DNA of 64,000 bases from Platerodrilus igneus (taxonomy: Eukaryota > Arthropoda > Insecta > Coleoptera > Lycidae): contig JARFIW010001215.1 in the NCBI GenBank assembly GCA_036346225.1, positions 5,036,501 to 5,100,500 on the forward strand, given 5' to 3'. Below the pieces are notes generated by a model. The model worked only from the letters and a program-made list of their open reading frames with translations. It did no database searches and had not been told where the DNA came from. A program made the translations under genes and the position numbers. Shown piece by piece: positions 10,186-19,835 of this stretch. How positions within the stretch are numbered: position 1 is the first letter of the stretch; each line of letters starts with the position of its first letter.

Positions 10186-11974
10186 GATATTTATTTTTTG
10201 TTGTATCGGGGGGTCGATACGGGGGTCGTATCGATACGCATCGATATATCGATACGCCGACCCAGCCCTAATAATTATTCTACATCATCGTTAAAAATGG
10301 CGTTGAAAGCCCTCAAGGATAAAAAGTTGATGTACAGGCGTGCTTTAGACGTGTTCAACATTCCTATAGCAACAACCCTCTACAATTAAATAAAAAAAAT
10401 CATCCCTTACCTGCTGGAAGTCTTACAGCATAAAACAAAGATGAGGAACTTAGTCTTTCGAAAGGAATTCAAAAGCTGCAGAGTTGAAACTTCCCCTTAC
10501 TAGGTTTGATATCCAGTTGTTGGTTAAGCAGTTCTTGGATGCTGAAGAAAAAACAGTCCAATGCTTCAAAAATAAAATGCCCGGCATAGACTGGTTCTAC
10601 AATTTTTTAAAAAGGCACCCAGTATTAACAGAACGTATATGTCAGAATATCAAGCGCCGTCGAGCTGATCTAAACCTTGACATAATAAATGATTATTTTG
10701 ATAATTCGTCAGTTTCCTTGAAAAATTTGACACCGTGTAATATTGTCAACTACGACGAAACGAACCTGTGTAACGAGATCGGTAAAGCCTAAATAGTTTG
10801 CAAAAGAGGCACGAAATATGTTAACAGAATACTGGAATCTAGCATATCGAGTACATCGATAATGGTTATCGTTACAGGAGCAGGAAAGTTGTTGTCACCA
10901 TATATTGTTTATAAAGCACAACATCTTTTACTCTACATGGATGGAAAATGGTTCCGATGATGCGGTTTATAATATAGGAGTGGGTAGTTTGAAAGAACTG
11001 TATACGAAGATTGGTTTGAAAAAGTAGTGCTGCCGTATTTTCGAAGATGCGAGGGTAAAAAAATTTTTATAAGTGACAATTTGCCCAGTTATCTTTCAAT
11101 ACAAGTTATACAGCTATGTGAAAAAACGGTATCGATTTTATCCTTCTACCACCAAACTCAACACATCTATTACAACCGTTGGATGTTAGTTTTTTGCGCC
11201 TTTTAAGAAAATATGAAGAAAAATATTAACTGAATGGAAACAAAATAATAGGCTTCTTCATGATATAGGTTTGAATGCTACCAAAAATTTTCTTTCTGGT
11301 TTCAGAACTTGCGGGATAATTTCCTGCGACAGGAATAGCGTTTTAAAGAAGCTTCCAAAACTTACCGATGACCAACTAGAGAAGGAAGCAAAGCTTTTTG
11401 AAATAAATCGATGTTGGACCACGACGTTCGTCAGCTTTATAAAAGAATCAAAGGCACTTGAAAACCAGCAGATCAAGAAACGAGGCAAAAGAATTAACAC
11501 TACACCAAGAAAAGGAATCACCGCACGTGACTTGAATCTACCGACAACCTCAAGAGAACAAAGTGCATCTGAAGAAGAGTTAGAAATTCTTGAGTCCGAC
11601 ATGGAGAACGAGGATGACATCACAGAATTTAATTCGAATGACAACCATGATTTAAACAGTTGCTCCGAAAGTGTGGCTGACAGTTTGGGTGCTAAAGACT
11701 TTTTTAGTGAGTTTTAAATGCCTAAATAAAAAAGAAAGGTTTCTTTTTATTGGCAAAATCACCAAGGTGTTCGAGGCTCAGTCTGACCTCTTCTTGGTTA
11801 ATTTTTTGAGACAAAAAATTCGAAAGTGTCGACAATTATTTTTATTATCCAGACGTGAAAGATGAGTCCCTAATCAACCTAAATGACATAGTAATAAAAC
11901 TGCAATCACCACAACACCTTGGAAGAAACCGATGGTCATTTAAAGATTTACCGAAAGAATGTGTCGTAGATTAA

Positions 11975-12330
11975 GCTCTATTGTATTCAACGAACTTCGC
12001 TCGTTTATGAAATCGATTTGTCGTCCGTCTGTCTGTCCGTCTGTCCGTCCGTCTGTCCGTCCGAGGCCTTTCTAATGGTCGGACATCAATGTGTGATACA
12101 TCAATCGATTCAGCTCGGTGTCCTGAGCTTAAGTTTTGATGTCAGTTGAAATCGGGCCACGGGGACGCCGTGCCCCGCGATATTCCGTCGGGAAAATTAA
12201 AATTTCAAATAGGTCCAAAATTAATGTGCGATACATATTTGGACTCCCCTAGCATAGCTGAGTCGAAATATGGTACCCCCCACAAAATCTGACCACGGAT
12301 ACCCGACCCCCGGGGAATTAATTTTATTTT
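11975..12330 (+). repeat. Minisatellite-bearing segment (GTCC/GTCT)n
   Basis: A run of alternating GTCC and GTCT tetramers occupies about 12013-12063, just downstream of the transposase stop and inside the pogo element. The surrounding GC-richer DNA (to about 12330) has no recognisable coding content and may be another small insertion. Confidence 0.5.
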
Positions 12331-12956
12331 ATCTGAATACTTATAATTATTACAACATAATAATTTTAATTTCTTTAATTTGTTTTAAAGTAAGTCTACA
12401 TTTGGAAGTTCGTTGCGACAATGCCTTGCATTTTCAACTTGTTTATTCTTTATTCTTTTTCTTATCAAATAGATTTAAGTTTCAATACCTACCGAATTTT
12501 TTTCCTATTAATTTAAAAAGTTAGTTATGTAAGAAAGCAGATTTTGCTTTGTATTAAACTGGTTTATAACAACATGTGTCTTTTTTACCTCACGGGCTCG
12601 CCATTTAATTCTGAATAAAAGATATTTATTTTTTTAACGTATCTTGTTCGAATTGACACATAAGGGGTTTTAAAATCACAATACCGTGCATATTCAAGTG
12701 TCGTTCACATTTATCCCACCCATCGGGGCGAATTCGAACAATGTTTATTTATTTAAAAAAAATTAATTATTATTTTTTGATCAATGACGGGTTTACATAT
12801 GGCTTCACAAAGATTTGTTTGATAAAGATATATTTAGATTTTGGTAATTTTCTAATGTAAAGCATAGGTACAATATTGAAAAAACCACAAAAATACGTTC
12901 GAATTCACCCCAGAGTACGGTAGTTTTGAGTGAAATAAAGAATAATAATAATAATA

Positions 12957-13022
12957 ACACACACACACACACACGCACACACACACACATACACACACAC
13001 ACACACGCACGCAAGCACACAC
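12957..13022. repeat. (CA)n microsatellite
   Basis: Mostly CA dinucleotides with a few CG interruptions, preceded by a short (AAT)n tract. Open frames here are products of the repeat. Confidence 0.9.
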
Positions 13023-13404
13023 ATATAGAAGGTTTGAAGTGCTTTTCAATCTCTAATGGCTAATTTAAATATCGGAAACACTATTTTCATGGTGTATTAA
13101 ACTTATTGCAAAACCTGCTTAACAAAAATTTTATAAAGTATTTATTTTCAGTACGGATATGATAAATTACTTAGTTCTTCAAAAAGAATTTGCGTTATCT
13201 AAAAGTGGTATAAAGTATTTAGGATAGAAAATGTATAGTTCCCTGAAATTGATAAGTTAATACATTGGATTTTATGAAAGCCTTCAAGATTATTTATCAA
13301 ATTTTACTTATATATTTTTAAAGTTGACTGCATGTGTCATTATATGTTCAGGTGTTCATCTTCTGCACATTAAAATGAAGACCATAGGTGTTTTTATATT
13401 TGTT

Positions 13405-13885
13405 GTGTTGCACGTAAGTAAACTTTTACGTTTAATTTTTACCAGGGCTAGGTGAAAGTCGTGAAAATATGTGCTATATTTACGACGTAGTAAGTTTAGT
13501 ATGGCGTAATAGTATACTACATATTGAGGGACGTAAGTAGGATTTACAGTGAGGAGAAGGTTTGCAGTCCGAGCGAAACGAGGCTCCAAAATGTCGAGGC
13601 ACCGTAAAACCCTTACGTCCCGCGGTATGTATATTATTTTTTCTTACCTCTAAATTCAAAATCATTAAAAATGCCCACAAATTAAGTTTAAAATTCAAAT
13701 GAAAATAGAAAATTATTTAATGTGAGCTTAGACCCGTAACCATGTATTTGTAACCATTTAGATGACATTCACTTACGTCCCAAGGGAAGTAAGTAAAAAT
13801 TTACGTCCCGCTTCACAGTCATCCTAGTAAATGCAACTTACGGAAGGTCTCAGTGACGTAAGTATCACTTACGGCTAAGGTAGGG
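13405..13885. other. Cluster of TTACGTC/GACGTAA motifs
   Basis: About nine copies of TTACG or CGTAA, most extended to TTACGTC or GACGTAA, occur in both orientations over 480 bp, with a short GC-rich segment (about 13550-13625). I see no gene. It may be a cluster of CRE-like regulatory sites or a degenerate tandem repeat. Confidence 0.3.
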
Positions 13886-14280
13886 AAAAAATATGTTATC
13901 TAATTTGCGTCATTGCTTTAGAACAGTTAGTACAATCACCTGCAGCCTTTTGCCCTTTGACACCACACATGATCTGGGGAAATGAAATATTTCCTATCGA
14001 TTTCTCCCTTCAGAATTGAAAAGACAGTTAACAAAAAACATATTTTTTGTGGTTATATCGGGTTTCAGATAAGTAGCAGCTAACCCTAACCCATGGATAA
14101 CACACTGTTGCCATGTATCTTATTTTATTTTGGTGGGCTATTTAACCGGTTTAAGTCAGAAAGTACATGATTAATAACTATATACACGCGTCTAAATGCA
14201 GAACGATTATCAATCTTATTTGACCTTAAAGTTGTATAAGTTTTACTCTAAGATTTTTACCATTACAATAATTGAACTAT

Positions 14281-15390
14281 TGTTGCTTTCTAGTTGCCCA
14301 AAAACTAAGATAATCTAACCTAAGTTAAAATAATCTTAGTTGAGGACAAGTTCTTTTTACTACTAAGGAACTTAGATAAAATTAGATCTTTTGCATTCGC
14401 CTTACCCCCAGATAAGGTGCCAATAGATCTACCTTAGATACTAACTTTCCTCACTAAGTTTATATTGAGGTTATATTTTTCGTTTTGTGTATGATATACA
14501 TTTTTATTGCACATTTATAAAAGCAACTATAACATAACAGTTGATTCTTAACAAGAATCAGTTGATTTTAATATTATTTTCAAACCCTTTATAGGTTAGT
14601 TTGATATACTCTAAGTGTCACTGCTATAGCCCCGCGCACGCGTGTTCAGAGCCACTACGACAGCTGGCAACACATACTAACTACGTACACAATATTGCAC
14701 AACAAGATATTAGATCATAATTTGCCAAATTGCATCACATGCCAAATATGTTTATAGTGATACAAGATGAACCTTAAAAAGATAAAATATACTCACTTAA
14801 AAATGTGAAGCTCTTCACGATTTTACGGTTATCCTTGCGCAGGGGCCATACTTATTTCCATGGATCTCGGTGTTGTTGGGTGTGGTCCGGGCGTGGTTCG
14901 GTTACGCCGTCGTTGAAATCATATTAATTTGTCTTCCCTCTTCTTTTGTTTGTAGTCAGGACGAAGGAATAAGGTGAAGGTAGAGATACGACAGGGAAAG
15001 AGATAAGTGGAAACCTGCATTCTGAAACAAAAGACAAAGGGACGATACAGATAAACCTCACTGTTCGACGTCTCGTTGGCTAATGCCAATGTCCGGTCAT
15101 GTCACAAACCGCGCACTTCCTTCATCACTCCACGTCTGCGCATTCTCTTGCGCCGACGCAACTGTACAAAGTGACGGAAATGCACAACTCTATTTTTAAA
15201 AATATTGGCGCGAATTCGCTCACAAATTAAAAAGTGTGCAATGCCAATTTTTGGCATGTAACAAGTTAGCTAAAATGCTAAGTTGTACCTTCTAATAATC
15301 AAATACAAATGAAGTTAGGTAAGGTTAAATTTTGACCTAACCTAATTTTAAGTCATTCTTAGCTAAGGTGTAAATAGAAAGCAACTATGA
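14281..15390. mobile_element. Tentative TIR element
   Basis: The left end (TTGCTTTCTAGTTG, about 14283) and right end (TAGAAAGCAAC, about 15378) form an imperfect inverted repeat that continues inward over roughly 50 bp with CTAAG/TTAG blocks. CTAT occurs on both flanks as a possible short duplication. There is no transposase. The element would contain the GC-rich block at 15095-15190 that recurs inverted at 1255-1330. Confidence 0.3.
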
Positions 15391-16582
15391 ACCCTTCTAG
15401 AGAGGTCCATAAAAGCAACATATGTCATGATTCCAACCTTACTTTTGGTTTTGGTCCATTAGGTTTCTGGGAATTTTATTGCATGTAAATATAATATAAA
15501 CCTTGATGTTTGTGTATATACAAATGGATAAATGGAACAATTCCACTAAATTCAAGCAAAGAGAATAATCAGCTCTGTAAGAGTAATTATAAATGGGTGT
15601 AATTATTAGTGACATTCATCATATTACACAGGACCATTTGGAAAAATCTCTTTTACCACTTTAATCTTTGTAACAAGTGTGACTGTTGTAACTAAGCTTT
15701 ACTTTTCAGGGAAATAATGTTTAAATTTAATACCAGTTAGGTCGATCAACTTTTTTTGCTTATAGGAGCAATGCACATCTACAATATTTAAATGAAAGAA
15801 CTGCCCAATTTATTTGCTATTTATATTCTGCAATTAGCAACAATAAGAAAACATTTTGCAAATTGTGGTCTGAAAAGTAACTCTTATTCAGCAGTTCATG
15901 TTTACCGTAATCGGCAGAGCGTAATAAAAAATATCCAAATCATACAACATTTAGAAAGTTAATGCAGACAATAAATGCACAAAGCCAAGAGGGAAACACT
16001 GGGTGTGTAGGACATTTTGTTAACCTCTTTTTGAACGTTTATTCCACGCCTGCCATGTGATAACTTATAATTCTACTCCCAATAAGTTTTTATAAAATGT
16101 TGTTTAATATTTAAATAAAGGCAGGCCGATAACACACAATTCTAATATGAAGAGAGACCTTTACATCACTTACCTTAATGTTGAGGAATAACAGCAATAT
16201 ATGCTTTTCTTGGTTAATAATATTCCAAATACACTTGTATCGAGTTTTTGTGGATTTGCATATTTTTGACTACAAAAGTCAAAACGCTATTTGGCAATTC
16301 TCATTACACCTCTCCTCAAGTGTAGTAACACCAGATCAATTTTTCTTCCTGTATTAGAATAAGCTTTGTTCTTCAAACGTTAGGTTAAAATATTATGCCA
16401 TTAATTAGCTGAGTCTGCTTCAGAGAAGTGTCACTTTATCCATGGCGAAAGTTTTCCTTATCCAGTCGCCATACCGAAGCTAAAAGTGTAGTCATTAAAT
16501 GTCATTTTTAATAGGCGATCTAATGTTAAATGTGAAATTGTTAAAGGTAGCATTGGAAATTAAAGTCAGTCTCTTGATGTGC
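15391..16582. other. AT-rich spacer, nothing recognised
   Basis: No gene, RNA or repeat structure that I can support was seen here. Confidence 0.5.
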
Positions 16583-16690
16583 ATTGGTGTAAGTAGATAC
16601 TCCCTGTATGTTTGTTGTGGTTTGTTTAGTATTCTTCTTAATCTTCTTTGAGGATTAAACCACTCATAGTTTTTAAAATTATCTTTATTA

Positions 16691-16723
16691 ACGTTTCGAT
16701 CCATAACCTAGGATCGTTTTCAA
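16691..16723 (-). ncRNA. Hammerhead-like hairpin, left copy
   Basis: On the minus strand TTGAAAAC is followed by a GATCC...GGATC hairpin and then GAAACGTT. This matches the layout of a hammerhead core (CUGANGA, stem II, GAAA), but the first conserved box is degenerate (TTGAAAA), so activity is doubtful. Confidence 0.25.
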
Positions 16724-17128
16724 AATAATAAAAACTTCAAGTTTGACATTTATGACATAAATTGAAGGTGACTTTGATTTATTGATGTTTGAAATATTTG
16801 GTTTGAGTACACTAAGCAAAAATTTTTAAAGTTTAAATGAATAATTGCCTTCAATTTGTGTTACGGCCTGGGACCGACTTTTTAGGTAGCCAATACGCTT
16901 AACGTGAAATCAGCTGATTAATTTTATTGTAAAATTCAATAACTTGGGAATTGGAAAACATTTTTTAACATGTTTCTATTTATACAATTTAGACATTTAG
17001 AGGATGGTTATTAAAGAAGTGTGCAATTGTATTATTAAAAGGCTTAAGTAGTCGTTTTTTTATATTTATTTTGAAGAAGAAATCATTATGATTTAGGCTA
17101 CCTCTTTGGTAGATTTTAACATTGTTCT

Positions 17129-17338
17129 GAGGTAACCTTATGGTGGATTTACACTTGTTAGATACCAATGTTGTTCTATGAAGGTTGTATATGGATCTGA
17201 GGCGACCCTATGGCGGGTTTACACTTGTCAGATAGCAATACTGTTTAACGGAGATTGTATATGGTTGTGAGGTAACCTTATTGCGGGTTTACACTTGTCA
17301 GATACCAATGCTGTTTTACAGGGGTTGTTAATATGCTT
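17129..17338 (+). repeat. 70-bp tandem repeat, three copies
   Basis: Three imperfect 70-bp units start at 17129, 17199 and 17269. Each begins GAGGYRACCYTAT and contains TTTACACTTGTYAGATA. They fill the centre of the Penelope-like element between its inverted repeats. Confidence 0.75.
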
Positions 17339-17682
17339 CATCATCACCATTGGATCTTCATCTCAAAACTGTTTGGACACGTACCTGCACTTATTTATAT
17401 TCTGAGTTAGCTTCCCTTCTATTGTTTTCTAATTTTATGTTTTATTTCACCGAGATTCAGTGAAGGGGGTTAAATTAATTAAATTAATCAGCTGATTTCA
17501 CGTTAAGCGTATTGGCTACCTAAAAAAGTCGGTCCCAGGCCGTAACACAAATTGAAGGCAATTATTCATTTAAACTTTAAAAATTTTTGCTTAGTGTACT
17601 CAAACCAAATATTTCAAACATCAATAAATCAAAGTCACCTTCAATTTATGTCATAAATGTCAAAGTTGAAGTTTTTATTATT

Positions 17683-17716
17683 TTGAAAACGATCCTAAGT
17701 TATGGATCGAAACGTT
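17683..17716 (+). ncRNA. Hammerhead-like hairpin, right copy
   Basis: This is the plus-strand counterpart of 16691-16723: TTGAAAAC, a GATCC/GGATC stem with an 8-nt loop, then GAAACGTTAATAAAG. The first conserved box of a hammerhead is again degenerate. The trailing AATAAA may serve as a poly(A) signal. Confidence 0.25.
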
Positions 17717-17788
17717 AATAAAGATAATTTTAAAAACAATGAGTGGTTTAATCCCCAAAGAAGATTAAGAAGAATTGGTGTAAGTAGA

Positions 17789-18556
17789 CTGTGATTAAGC
17801 AGATTCAATTTTAGCACCGCATTCCACGAATGCTTTCCTATTCAAGAATAATAACGCCATTTGTGGTTATTGCATGTTTCAAAAGGATATATGATCGTAC
17901 GCAACCTTTGATATTTATCAAACGCGGAAAATTCATATCTGTAAAACATATGAAAACTAGAAATTTTCATATATTTTGCAGAACGTTTGAAGAAAAAATA
18001 GTACATTTTATGTGGAGAAGTGATTTTGTGGCTTGCCTCTTTTACCACCTCACTATCGTTCGGCAAGTACACAGAGATGTCCGATGATAAGTCCCACCCG
18101 TCCTCTGTCTAAAATAATATACTATTAATTAAATAACTGAGGAATTTATAAGTGTCAGTTACTCATATATGTAAAATATCTATATCTGTTTATCTTATCA
18201 CTTCTAATAAAAAAATTAATGATCCCATTTGAAAATCAAATTTACTAGAAAATATTCACAAAACACTGGTTACAAAATTGACTTTGTTTTATGAAAAAAA
18301 GTTTGTTTGCATAAGTTAACGTTGAACTTTTTTTATTTAATTTTAACAAAATCGTTTACAAGATTAAGATATAAAACTTAATATACCTACAGCACAAATT
18401 TAATATTCACAATTACATTTACAACTGCCACAACTTTTTTGGGCAAAATTCATTTAAACCGTGATGTTTCACTTACTTAGAGTTGCATTTTTAAAACGTG
18501 GTTTTGGCAATTGCTTCTTTTTTGTAGAAAAGAAGTTTATTTGCTTTTTAATTTTT
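17789..18556. other. AT-rich spacer, nothing recognised
   Basis: There are overlapping short open frames on both strands at about 17830-18087, with no protein-like features in either. Confidence 0.45.
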
Positions 18557-19105
18557 TTGTTATGAGGTTCTACTGTTAGTACCAGAATGCAATAAAGATT
18601 TAGCCACTTTAAGTTGTTTTATAACAGTTAATAGAGTTTCATTGGTGGCAAGTAAATTAACAAGAGAAACAATTTCTAAAGCAATGTTTTGTAATTGCAT
18701 TTTCAATTTGGCATTATCTCGTAAACTTGATTCTTTACTTAACTCTTTCAAAGAGAAATCTATTTCATCTTTATAGTTTATATCTTGTTGAATTACCTCA
18801 TTAGATAACAAACAATTTTGAACAATAAAATGAATTTGCTTGCATATATTAGATTTTATATAATAGTCAGCACAGGTGCAACTATAAGAGTGATAACATT
18901 TTTTTGCAGATTTGACAAATTAACACACAGCAACTGTTTTTAGTTTTCTGGGTTACGGTGTAGCTGCTCTTGCTAGCATTATTCACAACTGCATACTTTT
19001 TGCTATTATAAGTGTTGCTATCTTCTATGTGACTGAATGAAAAATCTCCGTTTAAAGATACCTTGTGACTACGATTTATATGTACAATTTTATCCGTACC
19101 GTTAC

Positions 19106-19154
19106 CTACAAAAAGAAAATTAAATAAAAGTTCAATGTATGACCATCGAATTAC
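19106..19154 (-). other. Intron in the MULE-type transposase gene
   Basis: The 49-bp intron runs from GTAATTCG to TTTTTGTAG on the minus strand. Removing it joins ITK|GNGTDK in frame with no stop, and the intron itself contains stops. Confidence 0.6.
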
Positions 19155-19201
19155 CTTTTGTTATTTTTATTAGTTGCTCTACTTGTTTATTTCTAGTGTA
19201 A

Positions 19202-19205
19202 CGCA
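19202..19205. repeat. Errantivirus target site duplication, left
   Basis: CGCA here and at 28653-28656 flanks the provirus. Alternating pyrimidine-purine 4-bp targets are typical of errantiviruses. Confidence 0.85.
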
Positions 19206-19766
19206 AGTTAAGGTTCGTGGCTTGGGAGCGGTGTTTTTAAAAAAACCATTTCCAAACTTCTTAACAATTTATTTTTTATTGATACAGAATTGACTTGGAA
19301 TTTTGACAATCTTGAATTAATATTATTCTAAGTCCGAAAATTAATATTAATTGTACTGTTTTGAGTAGGAAGTAAACTGCAATGTAAAAGCTGAAAACTT
19401 GACTGACTGTCGTCGACTGGAGCTCCCGGGCTTTTTATAATATCCCTACCCCCTCACATGGCTGTGGGAACTTGCAGATCTTATGTCTGCTTATTCTTAA
19501 CTCTATTCATAATTACATTGTTGTAATCTTAATTTCTAAGTAATCACAGTACCTGACCGTCTGTGACCGCCTGTGACCTGACATCTGCAGTGTCACTATC
19601 GTCTGCGATACAAAGTAGTGCTTCTGTTCCTATGAACGTTAATAAACTGTATAAATTGTCCTTGATTTACTTTGTTGCACTTCACTTGGCGTATTCTTAA
19701 CATTTCCTAATACTTTCCTAATTATTCTATTTTAATATGTATACATCAATTGGGGGATACATAACT
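19206..19766 (-). repeat. Errantivirus 3' LTR
   Basis: 561 bp, homologous to 28094-28652. On the minus strand it follows the purine-rich GTCGGGAGG (about 19767-19775), a plausible polypurine tract. Confidence 0.9.
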
Positions 19767-19835
19767 CCTCCCGACGTACATTAAAAATTAAGGGTTTTCC
19801 TTTTCTTGATTTTTAATTTAAAATTCATTTAATTT

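Larger units (their letters stand above)
9493..10270. mobile_element. hAT-like non-autonomous element
   Basis: The ends are TAGGGGTGGGCG (9493) and CCCAGCCCTA (10270), an inverted TAGGGNTGGG pair as in hAT transposons. The element is flanked by the 8-bp repeat ATAATTAT (9485-9492 and 10271-10278), which fits the hAT target pattern nTnnnnAn. The matching site in pogo copy 1 (CTATGGTAATTATTC, about 7693) carries it once. No transposase is encoded. Most of the 778 bp is a palindromic 10-bp satellite, and a second copy of the left end occurs internally at 10009. Confidence 0.8.
9443..11974 (+). pseudogene. Pogo-like transposase, copy 2 (interrupted, frameshifted)
   Basis: The N-terminal CENP-B-type DNA-binding region starts at 9443 and is cut after about 14 codons by the hAT-like insertion; it resumes at 10279. 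Recognisable blocks follow: WFYNFLKRHP (about 10591), the first catalytic Asp in NYDETN (about 10750), PYIVYKAQHL (about 10900), ISDNLPSYLS with the second Asp (about 11070), and a region corresponding to the third Asp near 11180. The acidic C-terminal part is open from 11271 to 11717. A further frame ends in ECVVD and a stop at 11974. Several frameshifts and stops make it non-functional. DDE transposases of this family cut and paste the element at TA sites. Confidence 0.7.
8481..12920 (+). mobile_element. Pogo/Tigger-like DNA transposon, copy 2 (both ends)
   Basis: The left end CCGTAAGGTGGGGCGAA follows TA (8479-8480). The right end, read on the minus strand from 12920, is CCGTACTCTGGGGTGAA and is followed by TA (12921-12922): imperfect TIRs with a TA duplication, as in the Tc1/mariner-pogo group. 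Subterminal copies of GGGCGAATTCGAAC occur near the transposase start and at about 12725. Subtracting the solo LTR (8739-9293) and the hAT-like insertion (9493-10270) with their duplications leaves about 3.1 kb, a normal autonomous size. The transposase is broken. Confidence 0.75.
16598..17773. mobile_element. Penelope-like element with inverted terminal repeats
   Basis: Two near-identical repeats of about 296 bp face each other (16631-16926 and 17479-17775). The element is flanked by the direct repeat ATTGGTGTAAGTAGA (16583-16597 and 17774-17788), far longer than the duplications of DNA transposons. The left side has 33 extra bases (16598-16630) missing on the right. Long variable duplications, inverted pseudo-LTRs and a ribozyme-like hairpin before GAAACGT are known features of Penelope-like retroelements; this identity is inference. 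No RT is present, so it is a non-autonomous or deleted copy. Open frames across it are shadows of the repeat. Confidence 0.5.
18557..19205 (-). pseudogene. MULE-type transposase, SWIM-finger C-terminal part
   Basis: This is the downstream part of the gene that begins at about 29556, separated from it by the errantivirus. From 19205 the frame reads on from the other side of the insertion (RYTRNKQVEQLIKITKG). A 49-bp intron follows (GT at 19154, AG at 19106), joining in frame to GTDKIVH. A SWIM zinc finger (CTCADYY...CKQIH) lies near 18850-18890. A run of seven A on the minus strand near 18905 puts the finger one base out of frame with the preceding exon, a likely disabling frameshift. The last frame ends at 18557-18562. 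SWIM fingers sit at the C-terminus of MULE transposases. Confidence 0.65.

Noticed and set aside
9498..10389. Several overlapping open frames on both strands encoding SIRIDTYRY-type repeats
   Set aside because: They are an arithmetic result of a stop-free 10-bp satellite; no start context, domain or codon bias supports a protein.
16495..16704. 69-codon minus-strand frame
   Set aside because: It covers the terminal repeat of the Penelope-like element and recurs at the other end in inverted form; it has no separate coding support.
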